Source: Microbacterium sp. KUDC0406 (GTDB taxonomy: Bacteria; Actinomycetota; Actinomycetes; Actinomycetales; Microbacteriaceae). From it: DNA of 64,000 nt. Shown here one piece after another: positions 37,163 to 45,491 of this stretch. Every line of letters begins with the position of its first letter. The stretch's first letter is position 1. The stretch covers positions 3,472,001 through 3,536,000 of the forward strand of contig NZ_CP091138.1 of the NCBI RefSeq assembly GCF_021582875.1, written 5' to 3'. Position numbers and translations under genes: made by a program. The notes below the pieces were generated by a model, which saw nothing but the letters and a program-made list of their open reading frames with translations, had not been told where the DNA came from and did no database searches.

Positions 37163-38587
37163 TCAGCGTACGGCGGGGTCCCATCCGGGCGGTGCGAAGG
37201 CGCCGGCCGGGTCGTCGCCCAGCGGTGTCAGCTGGCCTGCGCCCCAGACGGGCAGCGCCGATCCGTCGAACTCCCGCGTCGCGTGCTCGGCGAACCAGCC
37301 GTGCATCCGCCGGCGCAGGTCCGCGAGCTCGGCGGCGCGAGCCGGATGGTCGATGAGGTTCGCGCGTTCGCCGGGGTCGGCCTCGAGGTCGTAGAGCTCG
37401 TGCGGTCCGTACGGGTAGCGGTGCACGTACTTGTGCCGCCGCGTGCGGATCATCCGCACCGGCCCGTACTCGCTGTGCACCACCACGACGCGATCGTCGT
37501 CGGCTGCCTCGTCGGCCCCGTCCGCGAGGAGCGCCGCGAAGCTGCGCCCCGGTCCCGCTTCGAACGCGTCGCCGTCGACACCCGCCAGCTCCAGCAGCGT
37601 CGCGGGGAAGTCGTAGGCGCTGAGCAGCTCGTCGACCACCCGTCCCTGCGCCACCCGTCCCGGAGCGGCGACGATGAACGGCACCATCACCGACTCGTCG
37701 TACATGTTCATCGGGAAGGTGCCGTTGCCCTTGCCCCAGATGCCGTGCTGACCGCAGTTGAATCCGTTGTCGCTGAGGAAGACGACGATCGTGTCCTGCT
37801 CCAGATCGTGCGCGCGCAGGCTCTCGAGCACGCGTCCGATCGCGGCATCCATCGCCGTCACGGCGGCGAAGTACCCGATCAGCGCTTCGCGGGCGTCTGG
37901 CTCACCGCCGATGGGACCGCCGCCGAGCGTCTGCAGCCAGGGGTGCGGCTCCTCCTGCGGGCAGCTCTCGAAGGCGCAGTCCCGGTACAGGTCGGTGAAC
38001 TCGTCCGGATGCTGCCCCGCGAAGGGCTTGTGCGGAGCGGTGAAGTTCACGGCTAGGAAGAACGGCGCGTCCTGCTGGGCCTCCTCTTCGAGGAACGCGA
38101 TGGCGTCGTCGGCGATGGCATCGGTGAGGTAGCCCTCCGCGATCTCCGGTTCCGCACCGCGCAGCATCGGGGCGGCGTGGTACGGACTGCCGCCGCCCTG
38201 CAGGGCGTACCAGTGCACGAAGCCGCGCCGGGGCACGTCGCTCGCCCCGAGATGCCACTTGCCGCTCAGTCCGAGCCGGTACCCGGCATCCGCCAGCGCA
38301 TCCGTGTACGCCGGCATCCCGGCGAGGAGGTCGACGCTGTCCGGGCCGGTGTGCGGGCCGTCCAGGTAGTCGTGCACGCCGTGTGCGGACGGGATTCGGC
38401 CGGTGAGCAGACTGGCACGGGCGGGCGAGCACACCGGCGATGTGCAGAAGAACCGGTCCAGCCGGGTGCCGCGGGCGGCGAGTCCGTCGAGCACGGGCGT
38501 GCGGATCTCGGCGTTGCCCGCCGCGCCGAGTGCCCATGGCCCCTGGTCGTCGCTGAGGAAGACGATGATGTTCGGGCGGTCGCTCAT
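37163..38587 (-). CDS. sulfatase 3
   Basis: A 474-residue type I sulfatase: IIVFLSDDQGPWALG, formylglycine Cys53 in VCSPARASLLTG, LSGKWHLGASDVPR, FTAPHKPFAGQHPDEF, VFLSDNGFNCGQHGIWGKGN, MNMYDESVMVPFI. The family often annotated as arylsulfatase or choline sulfatase; in this context a glycan sulfatase is more likely. No signal peptide. Its ATG overlaps the stop of the Gfo/Idh/MocA gene. Confidence 0.92.
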   Translation of the reverse strand: MSDRPNIIVFLSDDQGPWALGAAGNAEIRTPVLDGLAARGTRLDRFFCTSPVCSPARASLLTGRIPSAHGVHDYLDGPHTGPDSVDLLAGMPAYTDALADAGYRLGLSGKWHLGASDVPRRGFVHWYALQGGGSPYHAAPMLRGAEPEIAEGYLTDAIADDAIAFLEEEAQQDAPFFLAVNFTAPHKPFAGQHPDEFTDLYRDCAFESCPQEEPHPWLQTLGGGPIGGEPDAREALIGYFAAVTAMDAAIGRVLESLRAHDLEQDTIVVFLSDNGFNCGQHGIWGKGNGTFPMNMYDESVMVPFIVAAPGRVAQGRVVDELLSAYDFPATLLELAGVDGDAFEAGPGRSFAALLADGADEAADDDRVVVVHSEYGPVRMIRTRRHKYVHRYPYGPHELYDLEADPGERANLIDHPARAAELADLRRRMHGWFAEHATREFDGSALPVWGAGQLTPLGDDPAGAFAPPGWDPAVR

Positions 38588-39573
38588 GCGGGCACTCGCC
38601 CGAGGACGCTCGTGGTGCCGGTCTCCGCCGAACGGTAGCTCGCCAGGATCAGCTCGACGACGTGCCGGGCGTGCTCCAGGGGCACCGCCGCAGCGCCGCC
38701 CTCGACGACCTGCAGGAAGTCCGCGAGCTGCGCGGTGAACCCGGTCTGGATGTCGTGCTCGGTCGGCTCGTGCAGTACTCGGGTGCGGCCGTCGATCCGC
38801 ACTGTGGTGCCGGCGCGCGGGTCGGCCTCGACGACGCCGCGCTCGCACACCACGGTCAGGCTGTCGCTGCGCGTCGGCGGGTCGCTCACCACGGTGACCG
38901 ACACGCCGACCCCGTTCTCGAGCCGCAGCCGCAGGATGCCGTCGGTCTCCACAGGAGACCCGAACCGGTTCGCCACGGATGCGGAGATCTCGGCCGCCGT
39001 CGCACCGCCGAACCACAGCGAGCGATCCAGGCAGTGCGCGCCGATGTTGAAGAGGGCGCCGCCGCCGGCCACCTCCCGCGAGAAGAACCAGGGCGACCGC
39101 GTGCCCGGTCGGTAGTCGGTGCTGCGGTTGTCGCGGATCAGCTGCACGGCGCCGAGCTCACCGGAGGCGATCATCGCGTGTGCGGCGGTCTTGTCGGGGA
39201 GGAAGTGCTGGATGTGGCCCACAGTCAGGGCGACGTCGGCGGCGACGGCCGCCTCGGCGATGCGGTCGCAGTCCGCAACGGAGGTGGCCATCGGCTTCTC
39301 GACCAGGATGTGCTTCCCAGCCTGCGCGGCCTCCACGGAGATCGGCACGTGCAGCGCATGCGGGGTGTTCACGATCACCGCATCCACGACGTCTTCCTCG
39401 AGCATCCGGCGGTGGTCCGTGAAGACCCGGGCGCCGGGCGCGAGGTGTGCGGCACGTCGTGCCGCGTCCTCGTCGATGTCGCAGACCGCCGTGAGCTCCG
39501 CTCCGGCGAGCACCGCTGCCGCGCGCACGTGGAACGGCGCCACGGCTCCCGCTCCGATGAGACCGATGCGCAT
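38584..39573 (-). CDS. Gfo/Idh/MocA-family oxidoreductase
   Basis: A 329-residue NAD(P)-dependent sugar dehydrogenase. Rossmann start MRIGLIGAGAVAPFHVRAA; catalytic motif ILVEKPMATS with the conserved Lys; second-domain helix VAGGGALFNIGAHCLDRSLW with the putative catalytic His. AAGGAG sits before the ATG. Such enzymes act on uronic acids, inositols or sugar acids; here it probably processes a monosaccharide released from the glycan. Second gene of the regulator operon. Confidence 0.9.
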   Translation of the reverse strand: MRIGLIGAGAVAPFHVRAAAVLAGAELTAVCDIDEDAARRAAHLAPGARVFTDHRRMLEEDVVDAVIVNTPHALHVPISVEAAQAGKHILVEKPMATSVADCDRIAEAAVAADVALTVGHIQHFLPDKTAAHAMIASGELGAVQLIRDNRSTDYRPGTRSPWFFSREVAGGGALFNIGAHCLDRSLWFGGATAAEISASVANRFGSPVETDGILRLRLENGVGVSVTVVSDPPTRSDSLTVVCERGVVEADPRAGTTVRIDGRTRVLHEPTEHDIQTGFTAQLADFLQVVEGGAAAVPLEHARHVVELILASYRSAETGTTSVLGRVPA

Positions 39574-39601
39574 GTTTCTCCTTGTTCCGTCGTCCTGCAT
39601 C

Positions 39602-40720
39602 TCAGGCATCCCGTGCGCCGCACGAGCGGCGGATCACGATGCGGGGCCGGAGCCTGATCTGATGCAGCGGGCAGTCGTCGCCCTCGATGAGTCGCCGCAG
39701 CAGCACATCGGCCGCCATCCGCCCGATGCGGTACTTCGGCGGGGCGACCGCTGTCAGCGGCACCTCGGCGAGGTCGGCGACCTCGTCGTCGTAGGAGACC
39801 AGGGCGATGTCGTCGGGCACGCTCCGGCCGTCGCGCCGGATCGCGCCCTCGAGCAGCGTCGCCTCACGATCGCCGAACACCAGCGCTGCGGTGGCCTCGA
39901 AGTCGCGGACGCGGCGGTACGCCGACTCCGCGGAGTCGGCGACCCAGTCGGCCTTCGACTGCGCGAACTCCAGCGAGCCCGCCAGACCGAGATCGGCGAC
40001 GGCGTGGCGGTAGCCGCGCACGACCCCGGCCTCCGTGGGCGTGCGCTCGCGGGTGAGCAGAGCGATGCGGGTGTGACCGAGGGCGGCGAGGTGCCGCACC
40101 GCATCGTAGGCCCCGCCGCGGTGGTCCGAGCAGACGTGCTCGGTGGTGTCGGCGGGGCCGAGGTCGGGCAGGCTGCGCTCCACCAGCACGACCGGCACGG
40201 GCAGCCGCATCAGCTCACGAGCCCTGGCACCCGGATCGTCGATGCCGGTGAGAGTGGGGGCGATGAGCAGTCCGTCGATGTCGGCGTCGAGAAGAGAGGC
40301 GATCGCGGAGTCCTCGCGCTCGGGCTCGTACCGGTAGGTGGACAGCTGCAGGGTGGCGCCCGCCGCCGACAGCGACTCGTCGATGCCCTGCAGCACGCGC
40401 GGGTAGTAGAGCTGGGTGTCCGGCAGCAGCACGCCGATGCGCCGCCTGGCCTTCTCGTCGCGAGGACGGATGTGCGCCACGAAACTGCCCGCGCCCTGCC
40501 GTCGCACGACGATGCGCTCGGCGACGAGCTCGTCGAAGGCTCTGCGCACGGTGGTGAGGGAGAGGCCGGTCTCGGAGGCGAGCTGCTGCTCGGTGGGCAG
40601 CTTCTCGCCGGCGGTCCAGGTGCCGGCGAGAATGCCGCGCCGCAGCTGGTCGGCGAGCATCTCGAACTTCAGGCCCTTGGCATCGGCGTCGCGCACCACG
40701 GATCCTCGTCGATCGGTCAT
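39602..40720 (-). CDS. GntR-type DNA-binding / LacI-type effector regulator
   Basis: A 372-residue hybrid regulator like AraR. Residues 18-85 are a GntR winged helix (LADQLRRGILAGTWTAGEKL, TEQQLASETGLSLTTVRRAF, ERIVVRRQGAGSFVA). Residues 95-372 are a periplasmic-binding-type sugar sensor (IGVLLPDTQLYYPRVLQGID, DGLLIAPTL, HLAALGHTRIALLTRERT, DDIALVSYDDEVADLAEVPL). GAGGAGG precedes the ATG. It heads its own operon with the oxidoreductase and two sulfatases and is divergent from the sugar ABC importer, so it probably controls the whole glycan locus. Confidence 0.9.
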   Translation of the reverse strand: MTDRRGSVVRDADAKGLKFEMLADQLRRGILAGTWTAGEKLPTEQQLASETGLSLTTVRRAFDELVAERIVVRRQGAGSFVAHIRPRDEKARRRIGVLLPDTQLYYPRVLQGIDESLSAAGATLQLSTYRYEPEREDSAIASLLDADIDGLLIAPTLTGIDDPGARARELMRLPVPVVLVERSLPDLGPADTTEHVCSDHRGGAYDAVRHLAALGHTRIALLTRERTPTEAGVVRGYRHAVADLGLAGSLEFAQSKADWVADSAESAYRRVRDFEATAALVFGDREATLLEGAIRRDGRSVPDDIALVSYDDEVADLAEVPLTAVAPPKYRIGRMAADVLLRRLIEGDDCPLHQIRLRPRIVIRRSCGARDA

Positions 40721-40766
40721 GGTGCCTCCTCTCGTGGCAGTCCTCTCATTCTTCTGCCGCTGGAGA

Positions 40767-40808
40767 GAGGAATAAAGAGGGATTCTGCGATCTGCTCGGG
40801 ATTCCTCT
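40767..40808. promoter_or_regulatory. candidate operator half-sites of the glycan regulator
   Basis: GAGGAAT (40767-40773), GAGGGATTC (40777-40785) and ATTCCTCT (40801-40808) lie in the divergent regulator/ABC gap. They match the half-sites of the 32-bp palindrome at 33762. Confidence 0.5.
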
Positions 40809-40948
40809 GCTGATATCGCGGTCCGATCTGCCTGCTCCGCTGAAAGGAGGGGAGGATTCTTGGCAATACTCATTGATTGCTCCTTTCTCGACGGGTGATA
40901 GTCGTGCTCGGAGCGGCGACGTGGCCCTCCCGAATGAAAGGAAACCCG

Positions 40949-42250
40949 ATGGCGAAGATCCGAAAGCTCTCCGCACTCGTCGTTGTCGGCGCGCTGGCGC
41001 TGACCGCCGCGGGCTGCGCATCCACCCAGGGCGGCGACTCGAGCGAGGGTGGCACTCTCACCTACTGGTCGATGTGGAAGGAGGGCGAGGCGCAGCAGAA
41101 GGTCCTCGCCTCCGCCATCGACGACTTCGAGAAGGAGACCGGCATCACGATCGACGTGCAGTGGCAGGGGCGCGACAACACGAAGAAGGTCGTCCCCACC
41201 CTGAACACCAACAAGGTGCCCGACCTCATCGACGGCTCGTTCGCCAAGCTCGCACCCGTGCTCGCCGAGAGCGGCCAGGCGAAGGCCCTCGCCGACGCCT
41301 ACGCCACCGAGGTCGAGGGCACGAAGGCCGGCGATCTCATCCCGAAGGCGTACCTGGCCGGCGACGTGCTCACGCGCAAGGGCGAGGACGCGCCGTGGAT
41401 GCTGCCCTACTCGCTCACCAGCGATGCGATCTGGTTCAACGCCGCGAGCCACCCCGACCTCGTCTCCGCGCCGCCCGCGGACTGGGACGCGTTCATCGCG
41501 GAGCTCGACAAGCTCAAGGCGGCGAACGAGGTGCCCATCGCCATCGACGGTGACGTCTCCGGCTACAACGCCTACTGGTACACGGCCGCGATCGTGCACA
41601 TCGCCGGCCCCGGCGCCCTGAACAAGATCGCCGCCGACAAGTCCGGCGAGGCGTGGGATGCCCCCGAGGCGCTCGCGGCCGCGGAGATGGTGCAGCAGCT
41701 CGTCGACGGCGGCTACTTCATCCCCGGCTACAACGCCAGCAAGTGGCCCGCCCAGCAGCAGGCTTGGGCGGGCGACAAGGCCGCTCTGCTGTTCAACGGC
41801 ACCTGGATCCCCACCGAGACCGGGACCTACGCGGCGGACGGCTTCGAGTACTCCTCGTTCCCGTTCCCGACGGTCGACGGCGGTGACAAGGTCGCACGCG
41901 CCGACTTCGTCGGCTTCTCGGTGCCCGCCAGGGCGAAGAACTCCGAGAACGCCCAGAAGTTCGCGACGTTCTTCCTGCAGAAGAAGTACCAGGACGCACT
42001 GGGAACCGATGCGAAGATCCTGCCCGTCCGCCAGGACGCCGCGACCAGCCCTGAGATGGAGACCGTGAAGGCGGCGCTCGACTCCGCCGACGCGTTCTAC
42101 CAGCAGAACGACGGCATCAGCTACCCCGGCTACTCGGAGAAGCTGTTCTGGCCGGCATCCGATCAGCTGGTCCTCGGGAAGATCTCCGCGAAGGAGTTCA
42201 TCGCGAACATGAAGTCGGGTCAGATCGACTACTGGAAGCAGAACTCATGA
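40949..42250 (+). CDS. sugar ABC importer substrate-binding lipoprotein (system 1)
   Basis: A 433-residue family 1 extracellular binding protein. Signal and lipobox: MAKIRKLSALVVVGALALTA then AGC, with acylation at that cysteine. Mature part has LTYWSMWKEGEAQQKVLASA, FEKETGITIDVQWQGR, KVPDLIDGSF and AALLFNGTWIPTETG. AAAGGA precedes the ATG. It is followed without gap by two permeases; the ATPase is not in the window, so a shared MsiK-type ATPase is likely. Probable cargo is an unsaturated glycan oligosaccharide. Confidence 0.92.
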   Translation: MAKIRKLSALVVVGALALTAAGCASTQGGDSSEGGTLTYWSMWKEGEAQQKVLASAIDDFEKETGITIDVQWQGRDNTKKVVPTLNTNKVPDLIDGSFAKLAPVLAESGQAKALADAYATEVEGTKAGDLIPKAYLAGDVLTRKGEDAPWMLPYSLTSDAIWFNAASHPDLVSAPPADWDAFIAELDKLKAANEVPIAIDGDVSGYNAYWYTAAIVHIAGPGALNKIAADKSGEAWDAPEALAAAEMVQQLVDGGYFIPGYNASKWPAQQQAWAGDKAALLFNGTWIPTETGTYAADGFEYSSFPFPTVDGGDKVARADFVGFSVPARAKNSENAQKFATFFLQKKYQDALGTDAKILPVRQDAATSPEMETVKAALDSADAFYQQNDGISYPGYSEKLFWPASDQLVLGKISAKEFIANMKSGQIDYWKQNS

Positions 42251-43206
42251 CCCAGACGGCAGCGATGCCCGGTGTCGCCGGACGGGGTGCCTCACGGGCA
42301 TCCCGCTCCGGCGGCAACGCCATCGAGAGGGCGCGCAAGCGGCTGTTCGTCCCCTTCGTCGGGCCGGCCCTGCTGCTCTACTCGGTGCTGTTCGTCGGCC
42401 CCGCGGTCTATGCGATCTGGATCAGCTTCAACAAGTGGTCCGGAGCCGGCCCGATGGAGTTCGTGGGTCTCGGCAACTACATCCGGCTGTTCTCGGACAA
42501 GCTGTTCCTGAAGTCGTTCGGCAACACCCTGCTCCTGCTGTTCGTGGTGGGAGCCGCGATCTTCATCGTCTCCTTCGGCCTGACGCTGGTGCTGCGCGAC
42601 ATGGCCGGCCGCAAGATCGCCCGCTCGGTGATCTTCTTCCCGCATCTGGTCAACGCCATGATCTTCGGCGTGCTGGCAGGATTCGTGCTCAACCCGGGCG
42701 GGCTCGTCAACACACTGCTCGGCTGGCTCGGCGTGACCGATCCGCCCGCCTGGCTCGCGCAGGACAACCTGTTCCCGCTGATCATGGTGATGCTCACCTG
42801 GATCACCACCGGCTACTACACCACCATCCTCATGGCCGGTGTCGACCGCATCCCGCCGTACTACTACGAGGACTGCGCCCTGGCCGGCGCGAACGCCTGG
42901 CAGCGACTGCGCTACGTGATCCTCCCGCTCACCTGGGACGTCTTCGGAACCTGCGCGGTGCTGTGGACCATCTCCTCGGTGAAGATCTTCGAGATCATCT
43001 GGATCTTCGGCGGCTCCACCGGCCAGGGCATCCCGCCCACCCAGACCTGGAGCACGGCCGTGTACACGTACGTCACGGCGTTCTCGGGCGAGTCCATCCC
43101 GGCGTACGGCATGGCCAGCGCATCCGCGATCCTCTCGCTGGCGCTCGTGTCCGTGCTCGTCGTCCTGCTCCGTCGCGTGATGAAGCGCGACGCGATCGAG
43201 TTCTAG
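42247..43206 (+). CDS. sugar ABC importer permease 1 (system 1)
   Basis: A 319-residue MalF-type permease with six helices (FVGPALLLYSVLFVGPAVYA is the first). The EAA loop is YYEDCALAGANAWQRLRYVI, which contacts the ATPase. The ATG overlaps the binding-protein stop (ATGA). Confidence 0.92.
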   Translation: MTQTAAMPGVAGRGASRASRSGGNAIERARKRLFVPFVGPALLLYSVLFVGPAVYAIWISFNKWSGAGPMEFVGLGNYIRLFSDKLFLKSFGNTLLLLFVVGAAIFIVSFGLTLVLRDMAGRKIARSVIFFPHLVNAMIFGVLAGFVLNPGGLVNTLLGWLGVTDPPAWLAQDNLFPLIMVMLTWITTGYYTTILMAGVDRIPPYYYEDCALAGANAWQRLRYVILPLTWDVFGTCAVLWTISSVKIFEIIWIFGGSTGQGIPPTQTWSTAVYTYVTAFSGESIPAYGMASASAILSLALVSVLVVLLRRVMKRDAIEF

Positions 43207-43214
43207 GAGTGGCC

Positions 43215-44141
43215 ATGACCTCTGCAGACGTGCTTCCCGAAGAGATCACGACCCGTGCGCTGGTGACACCGCCCGCACGTCGCCCCCGCCGGCGCGGAGC
43301 CGCGATCGGACACGACCGCAGCATCGTCCGCGGCATCGGGCTGGTGCTGCTCTGGGCCTTCGTCGTGCTCAACGTCGCATGGATGGTCTGGATGGTGATC
43401 CAGGCGTTCCGCGACACCCGCTCGATCCTGAACGACCCGTGGGGCCTGCCGACCTCGCTCGACCCGGCGAACTTCGTGACGGCGTGGACGGTCGGCGACT
43501 TCGCCACGGCGACTCTGAACAGCGTCGTGACGACCGGAGTCTCGTCGTTCCTCACCGTCGCGATCGCGGCTCCCGCCGCCTACTACCTCGGGCGGGTGGA
43601 GAACCGGTTCACGAGCTCGCTGACCCTGTACTTCGTGCTCGGCCTCGGCATCCCGGCGCAGGTGATCCTCATCCCGCTGTTCGTGATGCTGAACGAGGTG
43701 TACCTGACCGACAGCCTGATCGGCCTCAACCTCGTCTACATCGGCGTCTCGATGCCGTTCACGGTCTTCCTGCTGATCGCGTTCTTCCGATCGCTCCCCG
43801 CGGAGCTCGAGGAGGCCGCCGCGCTCGACGGCACCACCGCGTTCGGCACGTTCTGGCGCATCACGCTGCCGCTCGCCAAGGGCGGCATCCTGACCGCCTT
43901 CGTGCTGCAGGTGATCTCGCACTGGAACGAGACGCTGCTCGCCCTGACCCTGCTGCAGTCCACCGACAAGTACACCCTTCCGGTGGCGCTGATCTCGTTC
44001 ATCCAGCAGCAGACGTACTCGGGCGCGGACTGGGGCGGGCTGTTCGCCGGCCTCTGCATCGTCGTGCTCCCGATGCTCGCCATCTATCTCTGGCTGGGGC
44101 GCCGCCTGACCGAGGGGCTCACCCTGGGCATGGGCAAGTGA
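43215..44141 (+). CDS. sugar ABC importer permease 2 (system 1)
   Basis: A 308-residue MalG-type permease with six helices after a 35-residue basic N-terminus. EAA loop: ELEEAAALDGTTAFGTFWRI. AGGAG precedes the ATG, eight bases after the previous stop. Its TGA overlaps the GTG of sulfatase 4. Confidence 0.92.
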   Translation: MTSADVLPEEITTRALVTPPARRPRRRGAAIGHDRSIVRGIGLVLLWAFVVLNVAWMVWMVIQAFRDTRSILNDPWGLPTSLDPANFVTAWTVGDFATATLNSVVTTGVSSFLTVAIAAPAAYYLGRVENRFTSSLTLYFVLGLGIPAQVILIPLFVMLNEVYLTDSLIGLNLVYIGVSMPFTVFLLIAFFRSLPAELEEAAALDGTTAFGTFWRITLPLAKGGILTAFVLQVISHWNETLLALTLLQSTDKYTLPVALISFIQQQTYSGADWGGLFAGLCIVVLPMLAIYLWLGRRLTEGLTLGMGK

Positions 44142-45483
44142 CCGCCGCGCCGCAGCCGAACCTCCTGGTGGTGATGGCCGACCAGCTCGGCGCCCACGTC
44201 ATCGACCGGGACGAGGGATGGGTCGACACGCCCCACCTCGATCGGCTGCGCGCGCAGGGCGCCGAGTTCGAGCGGGCGTACGTCACGTTCCCGCTCTGCG
44301 TGCCGTCACGCGCGTCGTTCCTGACCGGACGGATGCCGCACGAGCTGGGCATCGGCGGCAATCGGCGTGCGGAACTCCCGCTCGAGGAACCGGGGACGCG
44401 CGCGGACAGCCTCGGTCATCTTCTGAGCGCGGCCGGCTACGACTGCGCGTACGCGGGCAAGTGGCACGCGACCGCCGCCAGCGCCCCGCCGGACGCCGGA
44501 TTCGAGGTGGTGCGGCCGTTCGGCGACCGCGGGCTGGCCGAGGCCTGCGCCGAGTGGATGCGCGGGCGCCGGGAGGCGGAGCGCCCGTTCCTGCTGATCA
44601 CATCGTTCGACGACCCGCACACGATCTGCGAGTATGCCCGGCGGCAGCCGATGCCCTACGGTGACGTCGACCCGGGTGAGGTGCGGGATGCGCCACCGCT
44701 GCCGCCCAACTTCCTGCCGGCACCGTTCGAGTCGGAGGCCGTGCGCCACGAGAAGCACGCGGCCCAGCAGGTGTACGGCACGGGGGCCTACACCTGCGAC
44801 GACTGGCGCGCCTACCGCGCTGCCTACCGTCGGCTCGTGGAACGCGCCGACGAGTACCTCGGACGGCTGCTGACCGCACTGGATGAGGCGGGCCTGACGG
44901 ATTCCACGATCGTCGTTTTCACCAGCGATCACGGCGACGGCGACGCGGCCCACCGGTGGAACCAGAAGACGGCGCTGTTCGAGGAGTGCACGCGGGTGCC
45001 GCTCATCGTGAGCGGGCCCGGTGTGGTCGCGGGCACCAGGCCGCACCTGGCCTCGGCCGGCCTCGATCTGCTGCCGACCCTGCTGCGCGCGGCAGGGGCA
45101 GCAGCACCGGACGGGCTGCACGGCATGCCTCTTGCGCTGGACGGGGAGAGGGGCCGACCGATCGCGTGATCGGCGCCGAGACGCGCTTCGAGCGCGCGGA
45201 TCCGCCGCTCACCCGCGGACGGGCGATCTGGTGCGGGGATCACAAGTACGCGGTGTACAGCTGGGGCCGGTATCGCGAGCAGCTGTTCGACCTGCGGAAC
45301 GACCCCGGCGAGCAGCGCAATCTCGCGCTCGAGTCCCGCTTCGATCGGCTGCGCGACGAGCTGCGGGCGAGGCTGCTGCTCTGGTGCCGGCAGACCGGTG
45401 ACGAGGAGTTCCTCAAGTTCGTCCCGCTGCCCGCGGATGCTCCGGCCGGGACGCGCGAGGAGATCTTCGCGGTCCCGTACTGA
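44138..45483 (+). CDS. sulfatase 4, apparent frameshift
   Basis: About 448 residues when joined. Type I sulfatase: LLVVMADQLGAHV, formylglycine Cys54 in LCVPSRASFLTG, YAGKWHATAAS, FTSDHGDGDAAHRWNQKTAL. The frame breaks near 45148, where one more G in a G4 run restores GERGPTDRVIGAETRFE; the C-terminal part then continues KYAVYSWGRYREQLFDLRND to the stop. As given, the first frame ends at 45169, losing about 105 residues of the C-terminal subdomain. Coupled to the permease (GTGA), so import and desulfation are co-expressed. Confidence 0.87.
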
Positions 45484-45491
45484 GCGGCCGC

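Noticed and set aside
44138..45483. Programmed ribosomal frameshift in sulfatase 4 or the other split genes
   Set aside because: No slippery heptamer or stimulatory structure is evident, directions of shift differ between genes, and unrelated families are affected; sequencing indels are simpler.
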